DNA of 64,000 bases from Halomonas smyrnensis AAD6 (GTDB lineage: Bacteria > Pseudomonadota > Gammaproteobacteria > Pseudomonadales > Halomonadaceae). The stretch is from contig NZ_AJKS02000003.1 of assembly GCF_000265245.1 (NCBI RefSeq), positions 199,114-263,113 on the forward strand, written 5' to 3'. A program made the translations under genes and the position numbers. Each line of letters starts with the position of its first letter. Positions within the stretch are counted from its first letter, which is position 1. Shown one piece after another: positions 54,903 to 63,191 of the stretch. The notes beneath the pieces were generated by a model, which was not told where the DNA came from, searched no databases, and was given only the letters and a program-made list of their open reading frames with translations.

Positions 54903-54916
54903 TGACTACGTATTCA
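54903..54916. promoter_or_regulatory. LacI-type operator, site 3
   Basis: TGACTACGTATTCA matches the palindrome TGAATACGTATTCA at 13 of 14 bases, the best site in the window. It is 217 bases upstream of the TRAP permease start. Confidence 0.68.
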
Positions 54917-54960
54917 CAATATTGCCATCGATTGACCTCATCTCTTCCCTGCCCCCAATG

Positions 54961-54972
54961 ACCTCATGAGGT
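54961..54972. promoter_or_regulatory. palindrome upstream of the TRAP operon
   Basis: ACCTCATGAGGT is a perfect 12-base palindrome between LacI-type sites 3 and 4. It could be a site for another regulator or be fortuitous. Confidence 0.3.
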
Positions 54973-55058
54973 TAGTATTGGCGGCCTTCAGTATCCACTA
55001 AGATCCTCCCGCTAGCCGTCGGCATCATGGCTCGCCTAACGACAACCTTGGCAACTAT

Positions 55059-55072
55059 TGACTACGAATTCA
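55059..55072. promoter_or_regulatory. LacI-type operator, site 4
   Basis: TGACTACGAATTCA matches the palindrome at 12 of 14 and site 3 at 13 of 14. It is 156 bases from site 3 centre to centre, close to 15 helical turns, which would suit a DNA loop. Confidence 0.65.
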
Positions 55073-55132
55073 ATTCCTGTCGCCTACACCATTTGTCGAA
55101 GCCCGCCCGTCACGGACAGCCGAGTCGAGGCG

Positions 55133-56740
55133 TCAGATCCATGCCGCGAACAGGTACAGGAACAACAGCGTGGCCAGGAAGAACACCACCAGCAGCCAAC
55201 TGACGCGATCCACCTTGCCGGGCATCAGGTACCAGCCCTCATCCTTGACCGGCAGGTTGCGGTCGCGATACATCGCCTTCTGGCCCTGGATGGTATACGC
55301 CGAGAGCTCCCCCTGGCGGCCATCCAGCAGCAAGCTGGCGACGATGGAGACCGGCACGTTGACCAGCACGCCGATGGCGCAGAACCAGGGCCAGGCAACC
55401 TCGCTCTGGGTCGCCACGTACCACACCGCCACGAAGCCGGCCGCCACCCCGATCAACAGCCCCCGCTCGCTGGTATGGCGGGAGAAGAACCCTAGGGCAT
55501 ACATGCTCAGCTTAGCGCCGACGAAGTAGGAACCGACCTTGGTGAGCAGCTGTAACACCGAGCCTTCGCTCTGGGCGAACAGGATCGCCGGCACGATGAT
55601 CAGCACCGCCCAGCCAACGGTGAACCAGCGGGAAGCCTTCAGGTAATGGGACGAGGAAGCGCCCTTCTTGAAGTACTTCTCGTAGAAATCGAGGGTGGTC
55701 ACCGTGGCCAGCGAGTTGAGCGCCGAGTCCAGACTGGACATGGAGGCGGCCACCACCGCGGCGGCGACGATGCCTAACAGGCCCGGCAGGCCATAGTCGG
55801 CGGCGAACTGCAGCACGATGGTATTGCTGTTGTCGAACTCGCGGCCACCGTAATAGCTATAGAACAACACCCCCAGCAACAGGAACAGGAAGTAGATGAA
55901 GAACGCCGCGAAGCCCATGAACAGGAAGGATTTCTTGGCATCGCCGATGTTCCTGGCGGCGAGCGCCCGCTGCACCACCATCTGGTTGGCGCCATAGACG
56001 GTGACATGATAGAGCACCATGGCGATAACCCCGGACCAGACGGTGGCCTCGACCCGAGGATCGAAGGAATAATTCAGGATATTCATCCTGCCCTCGGCCT
56101 TGAGCTCGCCCAGAGTGGTCGCCAGCGACTCCGGCATGCGGTCGAGCAGGGCGTAGAAAATGATCGCCGCCCCCACCAGCAGGATCACCGCTTGCAGTAC
56201 GTCGGTCCAGATCACCGCACTGATCCCGCCCATCAAGGTATAGACCAGAGCGATCAGGGTGATCGCCAGGATCGCCGTGACAACATCCACGCCGGTGATG
56301 AAGCTCAGCACCAGCGCCGTGGCGTAGAGCACCGCCGCCGAGGACAGGGTCTGGGTCATCATGAAGATGACCGACATCACGCCTCGCGCCTTCTTGCCGA
56401 AACGACGCTCCTGATACTCGTAGATGGACGCCACGCCGCTGTTGTAGAAGAACGGCAGGAACAGGGTGATTACCAGGAACACCACCAGCGGGTAGTTGAT
56501 CTGGATCATCATCACCCCGAGCCCGCTGCCATAGGACCAGGCGGGCCCACCCAAGAACGACATGGCGCTGACGTAAGTGGCCATCACCGACAGACCGATC
56601 GCCCACCAGGGGATGGTCTTGGTGCCCAGATAATAGTCTTCGGCGCTGTTGACCTTCTTGCTCAGCAGCGACCCCATCACCAGGTTACCGATGAGGTAGA
56701 CGATCAGGATCGTCCAGTTGAGCGTCCCGAAACTTTCCAT
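55133..56740 (-). CDS. sodium:solute symporter (SSS family)
   Basis: A 535-residue SLC5-like symporter with about 13 membrane helices. The sodium-site signature AASMSSLDSALNSLATV (about residues 330-346) and the start YYLGTKTIPWWAIGLSVMATYVSAMSFLGGPAW are typical. Substrates in this family include sugars, polyols, carboxylates and amino acids. ATG 56740 (MESFGTLNWTIL) is chosen over 56794, which lies almost on the operator. It lies downstream of lacI on the same strand with its own promoter region and a LacI-type operator 57 bases before the start. It offers a second import route besides TRAP. Confidence 0.9.
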   Translation of the reverse strand: MESFGTLNWTILIVYLIGNLVMGSLLSKKVNSAEDYYLGTKTIPWWAIGLSVMATYVSAMSFLGGPAWSYGSGLGVMMIQINYPLVVFLVITLFLPFFYNSGVASIYEYQERRFGKKARGVMSVIFMMTQTLSSAAVLYATALVLSFITGVDVVTAILAITLIALVYTLMGGISAVIWTDVLQAVILLVGAAIIFYALLDRMPESLATTLGELKAEGRMNILNYSFDPRVEATVWSGVIAMVLYHVTVYGANQMVVQRALAARNIGDAKKSFLFMGFAAFFIYFLFLLLGVLFYSYYGGREFDNSNTIVLQFAADYGLPGLLGIVAAAVVAASMSSLDSALNSLATVTTLDFYEKYFKKGASSSHYLKASRWFTVGWAVLIIVPAILFAQSEGSVLQLLTKVGSYFVGAKLSMYALGFFSRHTSERGLLIGVAAGFVAVWYVATQSEVAWPWFCAIGVLVNVPVSIVASLLLDGRQGELSAYTIQGQKAMYRDRNLPVKDEGWYLMPGKVDRVSWLLVVFFLATLLFLYLFAAWI

Positions 56741-57078
56741 CAGTGGTGTCCCGTTGTCATTGTCGGTGGCTGTCGAGGATGCAAAGTGGCACACAATGAA
56801 TACGATTGCAAAATTGAGCCGAACGCTTCCGCGCGACTGAAGGGCCTCGGAGAAAGCCTTAAAACCACTTTATAATCAATAACGTAAAGAATCTCGGCGA
56901 CCACGCTCGATCACCGGCATTACGACTAAAGGTGGAATAGGGCATGCGGCGCGAGCCAAGGCGGGATCCGTCGGCCGTCCGCGAAGGAGCGCAGAGGCGT
57001 GGCCTCTCACCGTTCAGGACGGCGATCGGAGTCGGTTCGGGATTCGTCGAGCCTCTTCCTTGCCTGGGGAGACAAGGA
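56741..57078. other. 338-base intergenic region SSS symporter/lacI
   Basis: No gene is supported. LacI-type site 5 (56797-56810) lies near the symporter start. TTATAATCAATAA around 56870-56882 is an isolated AT-rich patch that contains -10-like sequences on both strands. The remaining 190 bases behind lacI show nothing recognisable. Confidence 0.55.
56797..56810. promoter_or_regulatory. LacI-type operator, site 5
   Basis: TGAATACGATTGCA matches the local palindrome at 11 of 14 and also fits the general LacI/CcpA-type consensus TGNAANCGNTTNCA with one mismatch. It is 57 bases before the symporter start, suited to repression. Confidence 0.68.
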
Positions 57079-58113
57079 TCAGTCGGTAACCGGCTCTCGA
57101 GCGGGCTGACGAGCGCTGTGGCGCAGGATAGGGGTCACCGGCAGCACCCGGTTCTCGGCATTGAAATCGCCCTGGCGGATCTGCTTGAGCAGCAGTGCGG
57201 TGGCCTCCTCCACCATGCGATCCACCGGCTGGCGCACCGTGGTCAAGCGATAGCTCGGCCAGGCCGCGATCGGGGTGTCGTCGAAGCCGATCACCGACAC
57301 ATCCTCCGGCACACGGCGCCCCAGGTCGGTACGCAGGGTCTCCATCACCGCGACGGCCATGTGGTCGCTGGCGGCGAAGATGGCGTCGGGATAGGGAGGT
57401 TCGGCGAACAACCGCAGGGTCGCCAGCCTGGCCCGCTCGAAGTCGTAATCGCCCTGGGCGACCACCTGGCACTGCTGGCCCATCGAGGCCAGGCCATCGA
57501 CCAGGCCCTGGTAACGATGGCGGCTGGTCGACGAGCTCTCGAGCCCCGCCAGATAGGCGACTCGTTCGTGGCCACCCATGGCCAGGTAGCTGCCGACCCA
57601 GTAACCGCCGTGATAGTTGTCGCTGTAGACCTGGCTGATCCCGGCGAAATCCACGTTGCGGTTGATCAGCACCACCGGAATGCCGGTCTCGACGCACTCG
57701 TGGGCCAGCGACGAGGTCAGGGAAGCGGACATCATTAGGATGCCGTCGACCTGGCTTTGCAGGATGCTGTCCATGACCCCGGCGAAGTCACCCTCCTCCG
57801 GCACCACGAACAGCAGCAGGTGGTAGTCCTCGGCTTGGAAGCGTAACGAGGCCTTCTCGACCACCAGCGGATAGAACATGTTATCCAGGTGCGAGAGCAC
57901 CAGGGCGATGGTCCGCGACGAGCGAGTGATCAGCGAGCGGGCGATGCTGTTGGGACGATAGCCGAGCTCCTTGGCCGCCTTGAGCACCTTGAGCTTGGTC
58001 TTCTCCGAGATGCTGGCCTTGGGCGAGAAGCAACGACTCACCGCCGACTGCGAGACTCCGGCTCGCTCGGCGACATCCCGCGATGTGACGGCGGACTTCC
58101 TCTTCATCGGCAT
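57079..58113 (-). CDS. LacI-family transcriptional regulator
   Basis: A 344-residue regulator. The N-terminal HTH is TSRDVAERAGVSQSAVSRCF (about residues 10-29) and the hinge helix lies in GYRPNSIARSLI. A periplasmic-binding-like sensor follows (about 68-335; DGILMMSASL, ISQVYSDNYHGG, DAIFAASDHMAV, VSVIGFDDTPIAAW). It sits upstream of the SSS symporter on the same strand. CG-centred palindromes of the LacI type precede its own gene and each nearby catabolic unit, so it is the likely master repressor of this region. The inducer is unknown. Confidence 0.93.
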   Translation of the reverse strand: MPMKRKSAVTSRDVAERAGVSQSAVSRCFSPKASISEKTKLKVLKAAKELGYRPNSIARSLITRSSRTIALVLSHLDNMFYPLVVEKASLRFQAEDYHLLLFVVPEEGDFAGVMDSILQSQVDGILMMSASLTSSLAHECVETGIPVVLINRNVDFAGISQVYSDNYHGGYWVGSYLAMGGHERVAYLAGLESSSTSRHRYQGLVDGLASMGQQCQVVAQGDYDFERARLATLRLFAEPPYPDAIFAASDHMAVAVMETLRTDLGRRVPEDVSVIGFDDTPIAAWPSYRLTTVRQPVDRMVEEATALLLKQIRQGDFNAENRVLPVTPILRHSARQPAREPVTD

Positions 58114-58123
58114 CGACTCAATG

Positions 58124-58137
58124 AGAATACGTAATCA
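58124..58137. promoter_or_regulatory. LacI-type operator, site 6 (autoregulation)
   Basis: AGAATACGTAATCA matches the local palindrome at 12 of 14 and is nearly symmetric by itself (GAATACGTAATC). It ends 11 bases before the lacI start codon and would overlap its leader, consistent with autoregulation. Confidence 0.55.
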
Positions 58138-58251
58138 ATGTTAACAGCTTTCTCCACCGCTTTCCGCCATTCACGAGCGGGGCTCACCTACCGGACCCGC
58201 GCACTCGATGCCGGACGCACAGCCTACCCGGGCTCGCCGCCGACGTTCGTC

Positions 58252-58998
58252 TCAGTCGCCACACACCGGGCAAGCGGGATCCCGTGGCACCCGGAAGTGG
58301 CGCCACTGGCCACTGAGGCCATCGAAGGTGGAGAGCCCCTCGTGCACACGGCCGGCCCGGGCCATCAATTTCACCGCCTCGAGTGCCTGGAAGCAGCCGA
58401 TCACCCCGACCAGCGGCGCCACCACCCCATTCTCGGCGCAGCGCAGTTCCTCGTCGCCACCCTCTCCCGGCGGATACAGGCAGGCATAGCAGGGGCTCGT
58501 CGGGTCACGCGGGTCGAACACCGCGAGTTGACCCGAGAAGCGGATCGCCGCCCCGGAGACCAGCGGCACGCCGGCGGCCCGACAAGCGGCGTTGATGGCA
58601 TAGCGGCTTTCGAAGCGGTCGGTGCAGTCCAGCACCACGTCGGCCTCGGCCACCGCGGCGTCCAGCCCCCCGCCCTGGAGGCGCTCGGTGAACGTCCGGA
58701 TACCACAATCGGGATTGACCGAAAGCGCGGCCTCGCGGGCCGATTCGGCCTTGGCACGCCCCAGGTCGGCCATGCCGTGGGCGACCTGGCGCTGCAGGTT
58801 GGAGAGTTCCACGATGTCATCGTCGGCGATACTCAGGCGGCCGACCCCGGCGGCGGCCAGGTAGAGGGCCACCGGAGAGCCCAACCCGCCGGCACCGATC
58901 ACCAGAGCATGGCCGGCCAGCAGGCGCTCTTGGCCGGCGATCTCGATCTGTTCGAGCATGATCTGACGGCTGTAACGCAGCAGCGCCTCGTCGTTCAT
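58252..58998 (-). CDS. moeB: molybdopterin-synthase adenylyltransferase MoeB
   Basis: A 248-residue E1-like enzyme that adenylates the C-terminus of MoaD for molybdopterin synthesis. It has the ATP site GAGGLGSPVALYLAAAGVG, the DxDxVxxSNLQRQ block (DIVELSNLQRQ), zinc cysteines CYAC and CPVC, and a possible active cysteine in RCAENG. ATG 58998 lies five bases after the Lrp-type gene. MoeB next to prfA-prmC is the common arrangement. It could serve the formate dehydrogenase cofactor. ThiF is the main alternative, but synteny favours MoeB. Confidence 0.92.
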   Translation of the reverse strand: MNDEALLRYSRQIMLEQIEIAGQERLLAGHALVIGAGGLGSPVALYLAAAGVGRLSIADDDIVELSNLQRQVAHGMADLGRAKAESAREAALSVNPDCGIRTFTERLQGGGLDAAVAEADVVLDCTDRFESRYAINAACRAAGVPLVSGAAIRFSGQLAVFDPRDPTSPCYACLYPPGEGGDEELRCAENGVVAPLVGVIGCFQALEAVKLMARAGRVHEGLSTFDGLSGQWRHFRVPRDPACPVCGD

Positions 58999-59003
58999 CT
59001 CGC

Positions 59004-59504
59004 TCACTTGTCCTCGAACTCCTCGATGTCGGGCACGTGAAGGGAGAACTCCTCCTTGACTTCCTCCATCACCACGTAGCTCTTGGACTCCTTGACCCCG
59101 GGCAGGGTCAGCACCACTTCGCCGAGCAGCTGGCGATAGGCCGACATCTCGGGAATCCGGCACTTGAGGATGTAGTCGAACTGGCCCGACACCAGGTGAC
59201 ACTCCTGGATCTGCGGCAGCTTGGCCACCGCGCGGCGGAACTCGTCGAACACCGAGGGCGACTGGGTCTCCAGACTGATCTCGACGAACACCAGCAGGTT
59301 GGCCTTCAGCGCCCGCGGATCGAGCAGGGCCTTGTAGCCGCGGATCACCCCGGCACGCTCGAGGCGCTTGACGCGCTCCAGGCAGGGCGTGGTGGACAGG
59401 CCGACCTGGGAGGCCAGGTCGACGTAGGAAATGCGGGCATTGTCCTGCAGGCAGCGCAGGATCTTTAAGTCGATGCGGTCGAGCGAACGGGTCTTGGTTT
59501 TCAT
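59004..59504 (-). CDS. lrp: Lrp/AsnC-family regulator, leucine-responsive type
   Basis: A 166-residue regulator close in length to E. coli Lrp (164). The HTH is LDRIDLKILRCLQDNARISYVDLASQVGLS and the RAM/ligand domain includes VSGQFDYILKCRIPEMSAY. The DIDLKIL...PCLERVKRLE pattern and length suggest a global Lrp rather than a local AsnC. It lies between prmC and moeB on the same strand, a position where I would expect no regulator in the usual prfA-prmC-moeB order. It has a 237-base upstream gap holding its own promoter. Confidence 0.9.
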   Translation of the reverse strand: MKTKTRSLDRIDLKILRCLQDNARISYVDLASQVGLSTTPCLERVKRLERAGVIRGYKALLDPRALKANLLVFVEISLETQSPSVFDEFRRAVAKLPQIQECHLVSGQFDYILKCRIPEMSAYRQLLGEVVLTLPGVKESKSYVVMEEVKEEFSLHVPDIEEFEDK

Positions 59505-59741
59505 TGTGGTCCTGGAACGTCGAACGGGTCACCGCCGAATCTTCTACTGAAAACCACCGCTAAACGGCGAGCTTTCGGGATTCACACATGAATAGGCGGC
59601 GGTGAGTGGCGTTTTTTACTGTTTCAACGTGTACCACAGGGCCGAGGGCCGGCTCCAGCCCCTCCGGCAGAAAGATGCCCCAGGATGTCGCTCACGGGCG
59701 GCCGGCCGGCGCCGCCACGCAAGCCCCCGGCCCGGGGAGGC
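59505..59741. promoter_or_regulatory. lrp upstream region
   Basis: The 237-base gap between lrp and prmC. The lrp-proximal part has AT-rich stretches (ACTGAAAACC near 59546; GCGTTTTTTACTGTTTC near 59608) suitable for promoter and Lrp autoregulation. CCCCGGGCCGGGG-like repeats near 59730 are at the 3' end of prmC, without a T-run. No firm boxes. Confidence 0.35.
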
Positions 59742-60584
59742 TCAGCACCGCCCCAGGCTGATCCGCTCGTGCCCGCCGAGATCGCGGCGGCTCGCCACCT
59801 CGCGATAGCCGGCCGCGGCGAGGGCCCCACGCACCGCCGCGGCCTGGCCGGCCCCGTGCTCCAGCATCAGCCAGCCGTCGGCGGCCAGATGGTCGCGCGC
59901 CGTCGCCACCAGATGGCGCAGGTCGGCCAGGCCGTCGGCGGCGGCCACCAGGGCGCTGCGCGGCTCGAAGCGCACGTCGCCGCGGGCGAGGTGCGGATCG
60001 TCGTCGGCGATGTAGGGCGGGTTGGAGACGATCAGTTCGAAGCGGGCATCGCCGCCCTCCTCGACCAGCGCCGAAAACCAGTCGCTGACCAGGAAGCGGG
60101 CGTTGCCGAGGTCGTGGCGGGCGGCGTTGTCCCGCGCCAGGGCCACCGCCTCCGGCCGCAGGTCGACGCCGGTCACCGCCCAGCCCGGCCGCTCGCTGGC
60201 GAACGCCAGCGCCACCGCGCCGGTGCCGGTGCCCAGGTCGAGCAACCGCCCCGTCGCGCTGGCCACGGCCAGCGCCGCCTCCACCAGGGTCTCGGTGTCC
60301 GGGCGCGGAATCAGGGTGGCCGGCGACGTGGCGAGACTCAGCCCCCAGAACTCGCGTTCGCCGGTCAGGTGCGCGACCGGATGGCCGGCCTCGCGGGAGG
60401 CGATGAGCGTCTCGAAGCGCGCCTCGGTCTCGCCGTCGGCCTCGCGGTCGCCCCAGGTGTAGAGCCAGGTGCGATCGACCTCGAGCACGTGGCACAGCAG
60501 CACCTCGGCGTCAAGCCGGGCGCTCGGCGAGCCGGCATTCAGCAGCCGCTGGGCGGCCCGGGCCAGCAGCAGGTCGAGGCGCAT
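59742..60584 (-). CDS. prmC: release factor glutamine methyltransferase PrmC (HemK)
   Basis: PrmC methylates the GGQ glutamine of release factors RF1 and RF2. The 280-residue protein has an N-terminal helical domain and a SAM-dependent methyltransferase domain with LDLGTGTGAVALA and the catalytic SNPPYI. LIPRPDTETLVE is the family block before motif I. ATG 60584 overlaps the prfA stop by one base. It follows prfA, its substrate gene. Confidence 0.96.
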   Translation of the reverse strand: MRLDLLLARAAQRLLNAGSPSARLDAEVLLCHVLEVDRTWLYTWGDREADGETEARFETLIASREAGHPVAHLTGEREFWGLSLATSPATLIPRPDTETLVEAALAVASATGRLLDLGTGTGAVALAFASERPGWAVTGVDLRPEAVALARDNAARHDLGNARFLVSDWFSALVEEGGDARFELIVSNPPYIADDDPHLARGDVRFEPRSALVAAADGLADLRHLVATARDHLAADGWLMLEHGAGQAAAVRGALAAAGYREVASRRDLGGHERISLGRC

Positions 60585-61675
60585 CAGGCCTCCTGCTGCA
60601 GGGCGGCGAGCTGATCGGCCTGGTGTTCCTGGATCAGCGGCTCGATCACCTCGTCGAGCTGCTCGCCGCCGATCACCTCGCCCAACTTGTAGAGGGTCAG
60701 GTTGATGCGGTGGTCGGTCACCCGGCCCTGGGGAAAGTTGTAGGTGCGGATGCGCTCGCTGCGATCGCCCGAGCCCACCAGCGAGCGGCGCTCGTCTGCC
60801 TGCTGCTGGCGCTGGCTGTCCTGGGCGGCCTGCTTGAGGCGGGCGGCGAGCAGCGACATGGCCTTGGCGCGGTTCTTGTGCTGGCTGCGCTCCTCCTGGC
60901 ATTCCACCACCACCCCGGTGGGCAGGTGGGTGATGCGGATGGCGGAATCGGTGGTGTTGACGTGCTGGCCGCCGGCGCCGCTGGAACGGAAGGTGTCGAC
61001 GCGCAGATCGTTCTGGTTGATATCGACGTCGCCGACCTCGTCGGCCTCGGGCATCACCGCCACGGTGCAGGCCGAGGTATGGATGCGGCCCTGGGACTCG
61101 GTGGCCGGCACGCGCTGCACCCGGTGGGCGCCGGACTCGAACTTGAGCCGCCCGTAGACGCCCTCGCCCTTGATGCGCGAGATGATCTCCTTGTAGCCGC
61201 CCATGTCGCCGTGACTGGCGCTGACCACCTCGACCTTCCAGCCGTGCTGCTCGGCGTAGCGGGAGTACATGCGGAACAGGTCGCCGGCGAACAGCGCCGC
61301 CTCGTCGCCGCCGGTGCCGGCGCGAACCTCGAGGAAGACGTTGCCGGCATCGTCCGGATCGCGGGGGATCAGCAGCTGCTTGAGGCGCGCCTCAAGCTCG
61401 ACCAGCCGCTCACGGCCCTCCTCGCGCTCCATCTCGGCCAGCTCGCGCATCTCGGCGTCGGCGTCGTCGGCCATGGCCTCGGCGGCCGCGATGTCGTCCT
61501 CCACGCCGCGATGCTCGCGCCAGGCCTCCACCAGGGGCTCGAGCTCGGTGTATTCGCGGGAGTAGTCGCGGAAGCGGGCCTGGTCGGTGATCACCTCGGG
61601 GTCCGCCAGCAGGGCGGCGAGCTCCTCGAAGCGCTCGGCAAAGGCGTCGAGACGCTGACGCAGGGAAGCTTTCAT
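60584..61675 (-). CDS. prfA: peptide chain release factor 1
   Basis: RF1 recognises UAA and UAG. The 363-residue protein has the anticodon-like region [14 protein letters not shown] (PAT motif) and the catalytic [12 protein letters not shown] (GGQ). The start [19 protein letters not shown] at 61675 lies ten bases after hemA. Longer open starts are inside hemA. hemA-prfA-prmC is a conserved operon. Confidence 0.97.
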   Translation of the reverse strand: MKASLRQRLDAFAERFEELAALLADPEVITDQARFRDYSREYTELEPLVEAWREHRGVEDDIAAAEAMADDADAEMRELAEMEREEGRERLVELEARLKQLLIPRDPDDAGNVFLEVRAGTGGDEAALFAGDLFRMYSRYAEQHGWKVEVVSASHGDMGGYKEIISRIKGEGVYGRLKFESGAHRVQRVPATESQGRIHTSACTVAVMPEADEVGDVDINQNDLRVDTFRSSGAGGQHVNTTDSAIRITHLPTGVVVECQEERSQHKNRAKAMSLLAARLKQAAQDSQRQQQADERRSLVGSGDRSERIRTYNFPQGRVTDHRINLTLYKLGEVIGGEQLDEVIEPLIQEHQADQLAALQQEA

Positions 61676-61685
61676 CAAGGATGTC

Positions 61686-62954
61686 CTATCGGGAAGTGTC
61701 GGAAGAGTCGTCGAGCAGCAGTGACGCGGCCGCGTCCAGCAGCTCGCGCTGTTCGTCGGCGGCGGCCTCGCGCAGGGCCACGGTGGGCCGGTGCAGCAGG
61801 CGATTGGTGAGTTGGTGGGCCAGCCGCGCCACCACCTCCTCGGGATTCTCGCCACGCGCCAGGCGCGCCAGGGCCTGGTCACGGGCCTCGTCGCGCAGGG
61901 CCTCGCCCCGGGCACGCACGTCGCGGATCAGCTCGCCGCCGCTGCGCAGCCGGCGATCGTGCTGCCAGCGGCCCACACCGTGCTCGATCAGCGATTCGGC
62001 CTCGTCGGCGGCGACCTGGCGATGGCGGCGATTCTCCTCGATGACCTCCTCCAGGTCGTCGACCGTATAGAGGAAGACGTCGGAGAGGTGGCCGACCTCG
62101 GGCTCGATGTCACGCGGCACGGCGATATCGACCATGAACACCGGGCGATGGCGGCGCTTCTTGAGCGCGCGCTCCATCATGCCCTTGCCGAGGATCGGCA
62201 GCGGCGCGGCGGTGGAGGAGATCACGATGTCCGCCTCGACCAGCGCCTCGGGGATCTCGTCGAGGGTGATGGCCTGGCCGCCCAGCGGTGCGGCCAGCTG
62301 CTCGGCCCGTTCGCGGGTGCGGTTGGCCACCGTCAGATGGCGCACCCCGGCCTCGTGGAGGTGGCGCGCCACCAGCTCGATGGTCTCGCCGGCACCGATC
62401 AGCAGCGCCGGCGAGCGCGAGAAGTCGTCGAAGATGCGGCTGGCCAGGCTGACCGCCGCATAGGCCACGGAAACCGGATTGCGGCCAATGCCTGTCTCCG
62501 TGCGCACCCGCTTGGCCACGGCGAAGGTCTGCTGGAAGAGGCTCTCCAGCTCGCCGCCCATGCCGCGAGCCTGGCGCGCGACCTGATAGGCCTCCTTGAG
62601 CTGGCCGAGAATCTGCGGCTCTCCGAGCACCATGGAATCGAGGCCGACGGCCACCCGCATCAGGTGGCGGGCGGCCTCGTCATCCATATAGTGATAGGCG
62701 CAGCGGGTCAGCTCCTCGACGGCGAGGCCGTGGAAGCGGCCCAGCCAGTCGAGCACCGCCCGCTCCCCCGACTCGCCGGTGACGCAGTACAGCTCGGTAC
62801 GATTGCAGGTGGACAGCACCGCGGCCTCCTGCACTTCGGGCAGGCCACGCAGTTCGGTCAGCGCGGTCTCGAGCTGCGCAGGCGTGAAGGCGACCTGCTC
62901 GCGCACCTCGACGGCGGCGGTCCGATGGTTGATTCCCAGGGCAAGAAGCGTCAT
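61686..62954 (-). CDS. hemA: glutamyl-tRNA reductase
   Basis: HemA reduces Glu-tRNA(Glu) to glutamate-1-semialdehyde, the first committed step of C5 tetrapyrrole synthesis. It has 422 residues. It starts [20 protein letters not shown], the nucleophile is in [11 protein letters not shown] (Cys50) and the NADPH domain has [18 protein letters not shown] 62954 is chosen by homology; longer open starts extend over the promoter. It heads the hemA-prfA-prmC operon and diverges from the TPR lipoprotein. Confidence 0.97.
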   Translation of the reverse strand: MTLLALGINHRTAAVEVREQVAFTPAQLETALTELRGLPEVQEAAVLSTCNRTELYCVTGESGERAVLDWLGRFHGLAVEELTRCAYHYMDDEAARHLMRVAVGLDSMVLGEPQILGQLKEAYQVARQARGMGGELESLFQQTFAVAKRVRTETGIGRNPVSVAYAAVSLASRIFDDFSRSPALLIGAGETIELVARHLHEAGVRHLTVANRTRERAEQLAAPLGGQAITLDEIPEALVEADIVISSTAAPLPILGKGMMERALKKRRHRPVFMVDIAVPRDIEPEVGHLSDVFLYTVDDLEEVIEENRRHRQVAADEAESLIEHGVGRWQHDRRLRSGGELIRDVRARGEALRDEARDQALARLARGENPEEVVARLAHQLTNRLLHRPTVALREAAADEQRELLDAAASLLLDDSSDTSR

Positions 62955-63191
62955 GCGTGTCGGCGTCTTCGCGATCGTGTTTCGGCGGTTTCGAGGGCGG
63001 CCCGGCGAGGCGTCGCCTGCCACTCCACGGCGCCACATTCTATCACAGGCCATGACCGCACGGCGCCCGCCGGGACTATCGAGGGCATCGATGCAGACCA
63101 TCGGCGCGCCGCATCTCCCTCATCCATTGCGCCTTTGCCCCGCGCGATCAAGCCGTTATGCTGACGACTCGCCCGACACCACGAGACCGGC
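62955..63191. promoter_or_regulatory. divergent promoter region hemA/TPR lipoprotein
   Basis: A 237-base gap between divergent genes. For the + strand gene TTGCCC (63135-63140), a 16-base spacer and TATGCT (63157-63162) form a fair sigma-70 promoter, 30 bases before the start. For hemA, TAGAAT on the (-) strand near 63037-63042 is a possible -10 without a good -35. Confidence 0.4.

Larger units (their letters stand above)
54687..55132. other. 446-base intergenic region TRAP operon/SSS symporter
   Basis: No gene is supported. It holds two LacI-type operators (54903-54916 and 55059-55072), a 12-base palindrome (54961-54972) and must hold the TRAP operon promoter, for which no good -35/-10 pair was found. 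The GC content changes here from AT-rich (TRAP side) to GC-rich (symporter side). Confidence 0.6.

Noticed and set aside
56944..57738. + strand frame opposite lacI
   Set aside because: Antisense to a clear LacI protein and lacking any recognisable motif; the upstream TATAAT-like patch is not sufficient.
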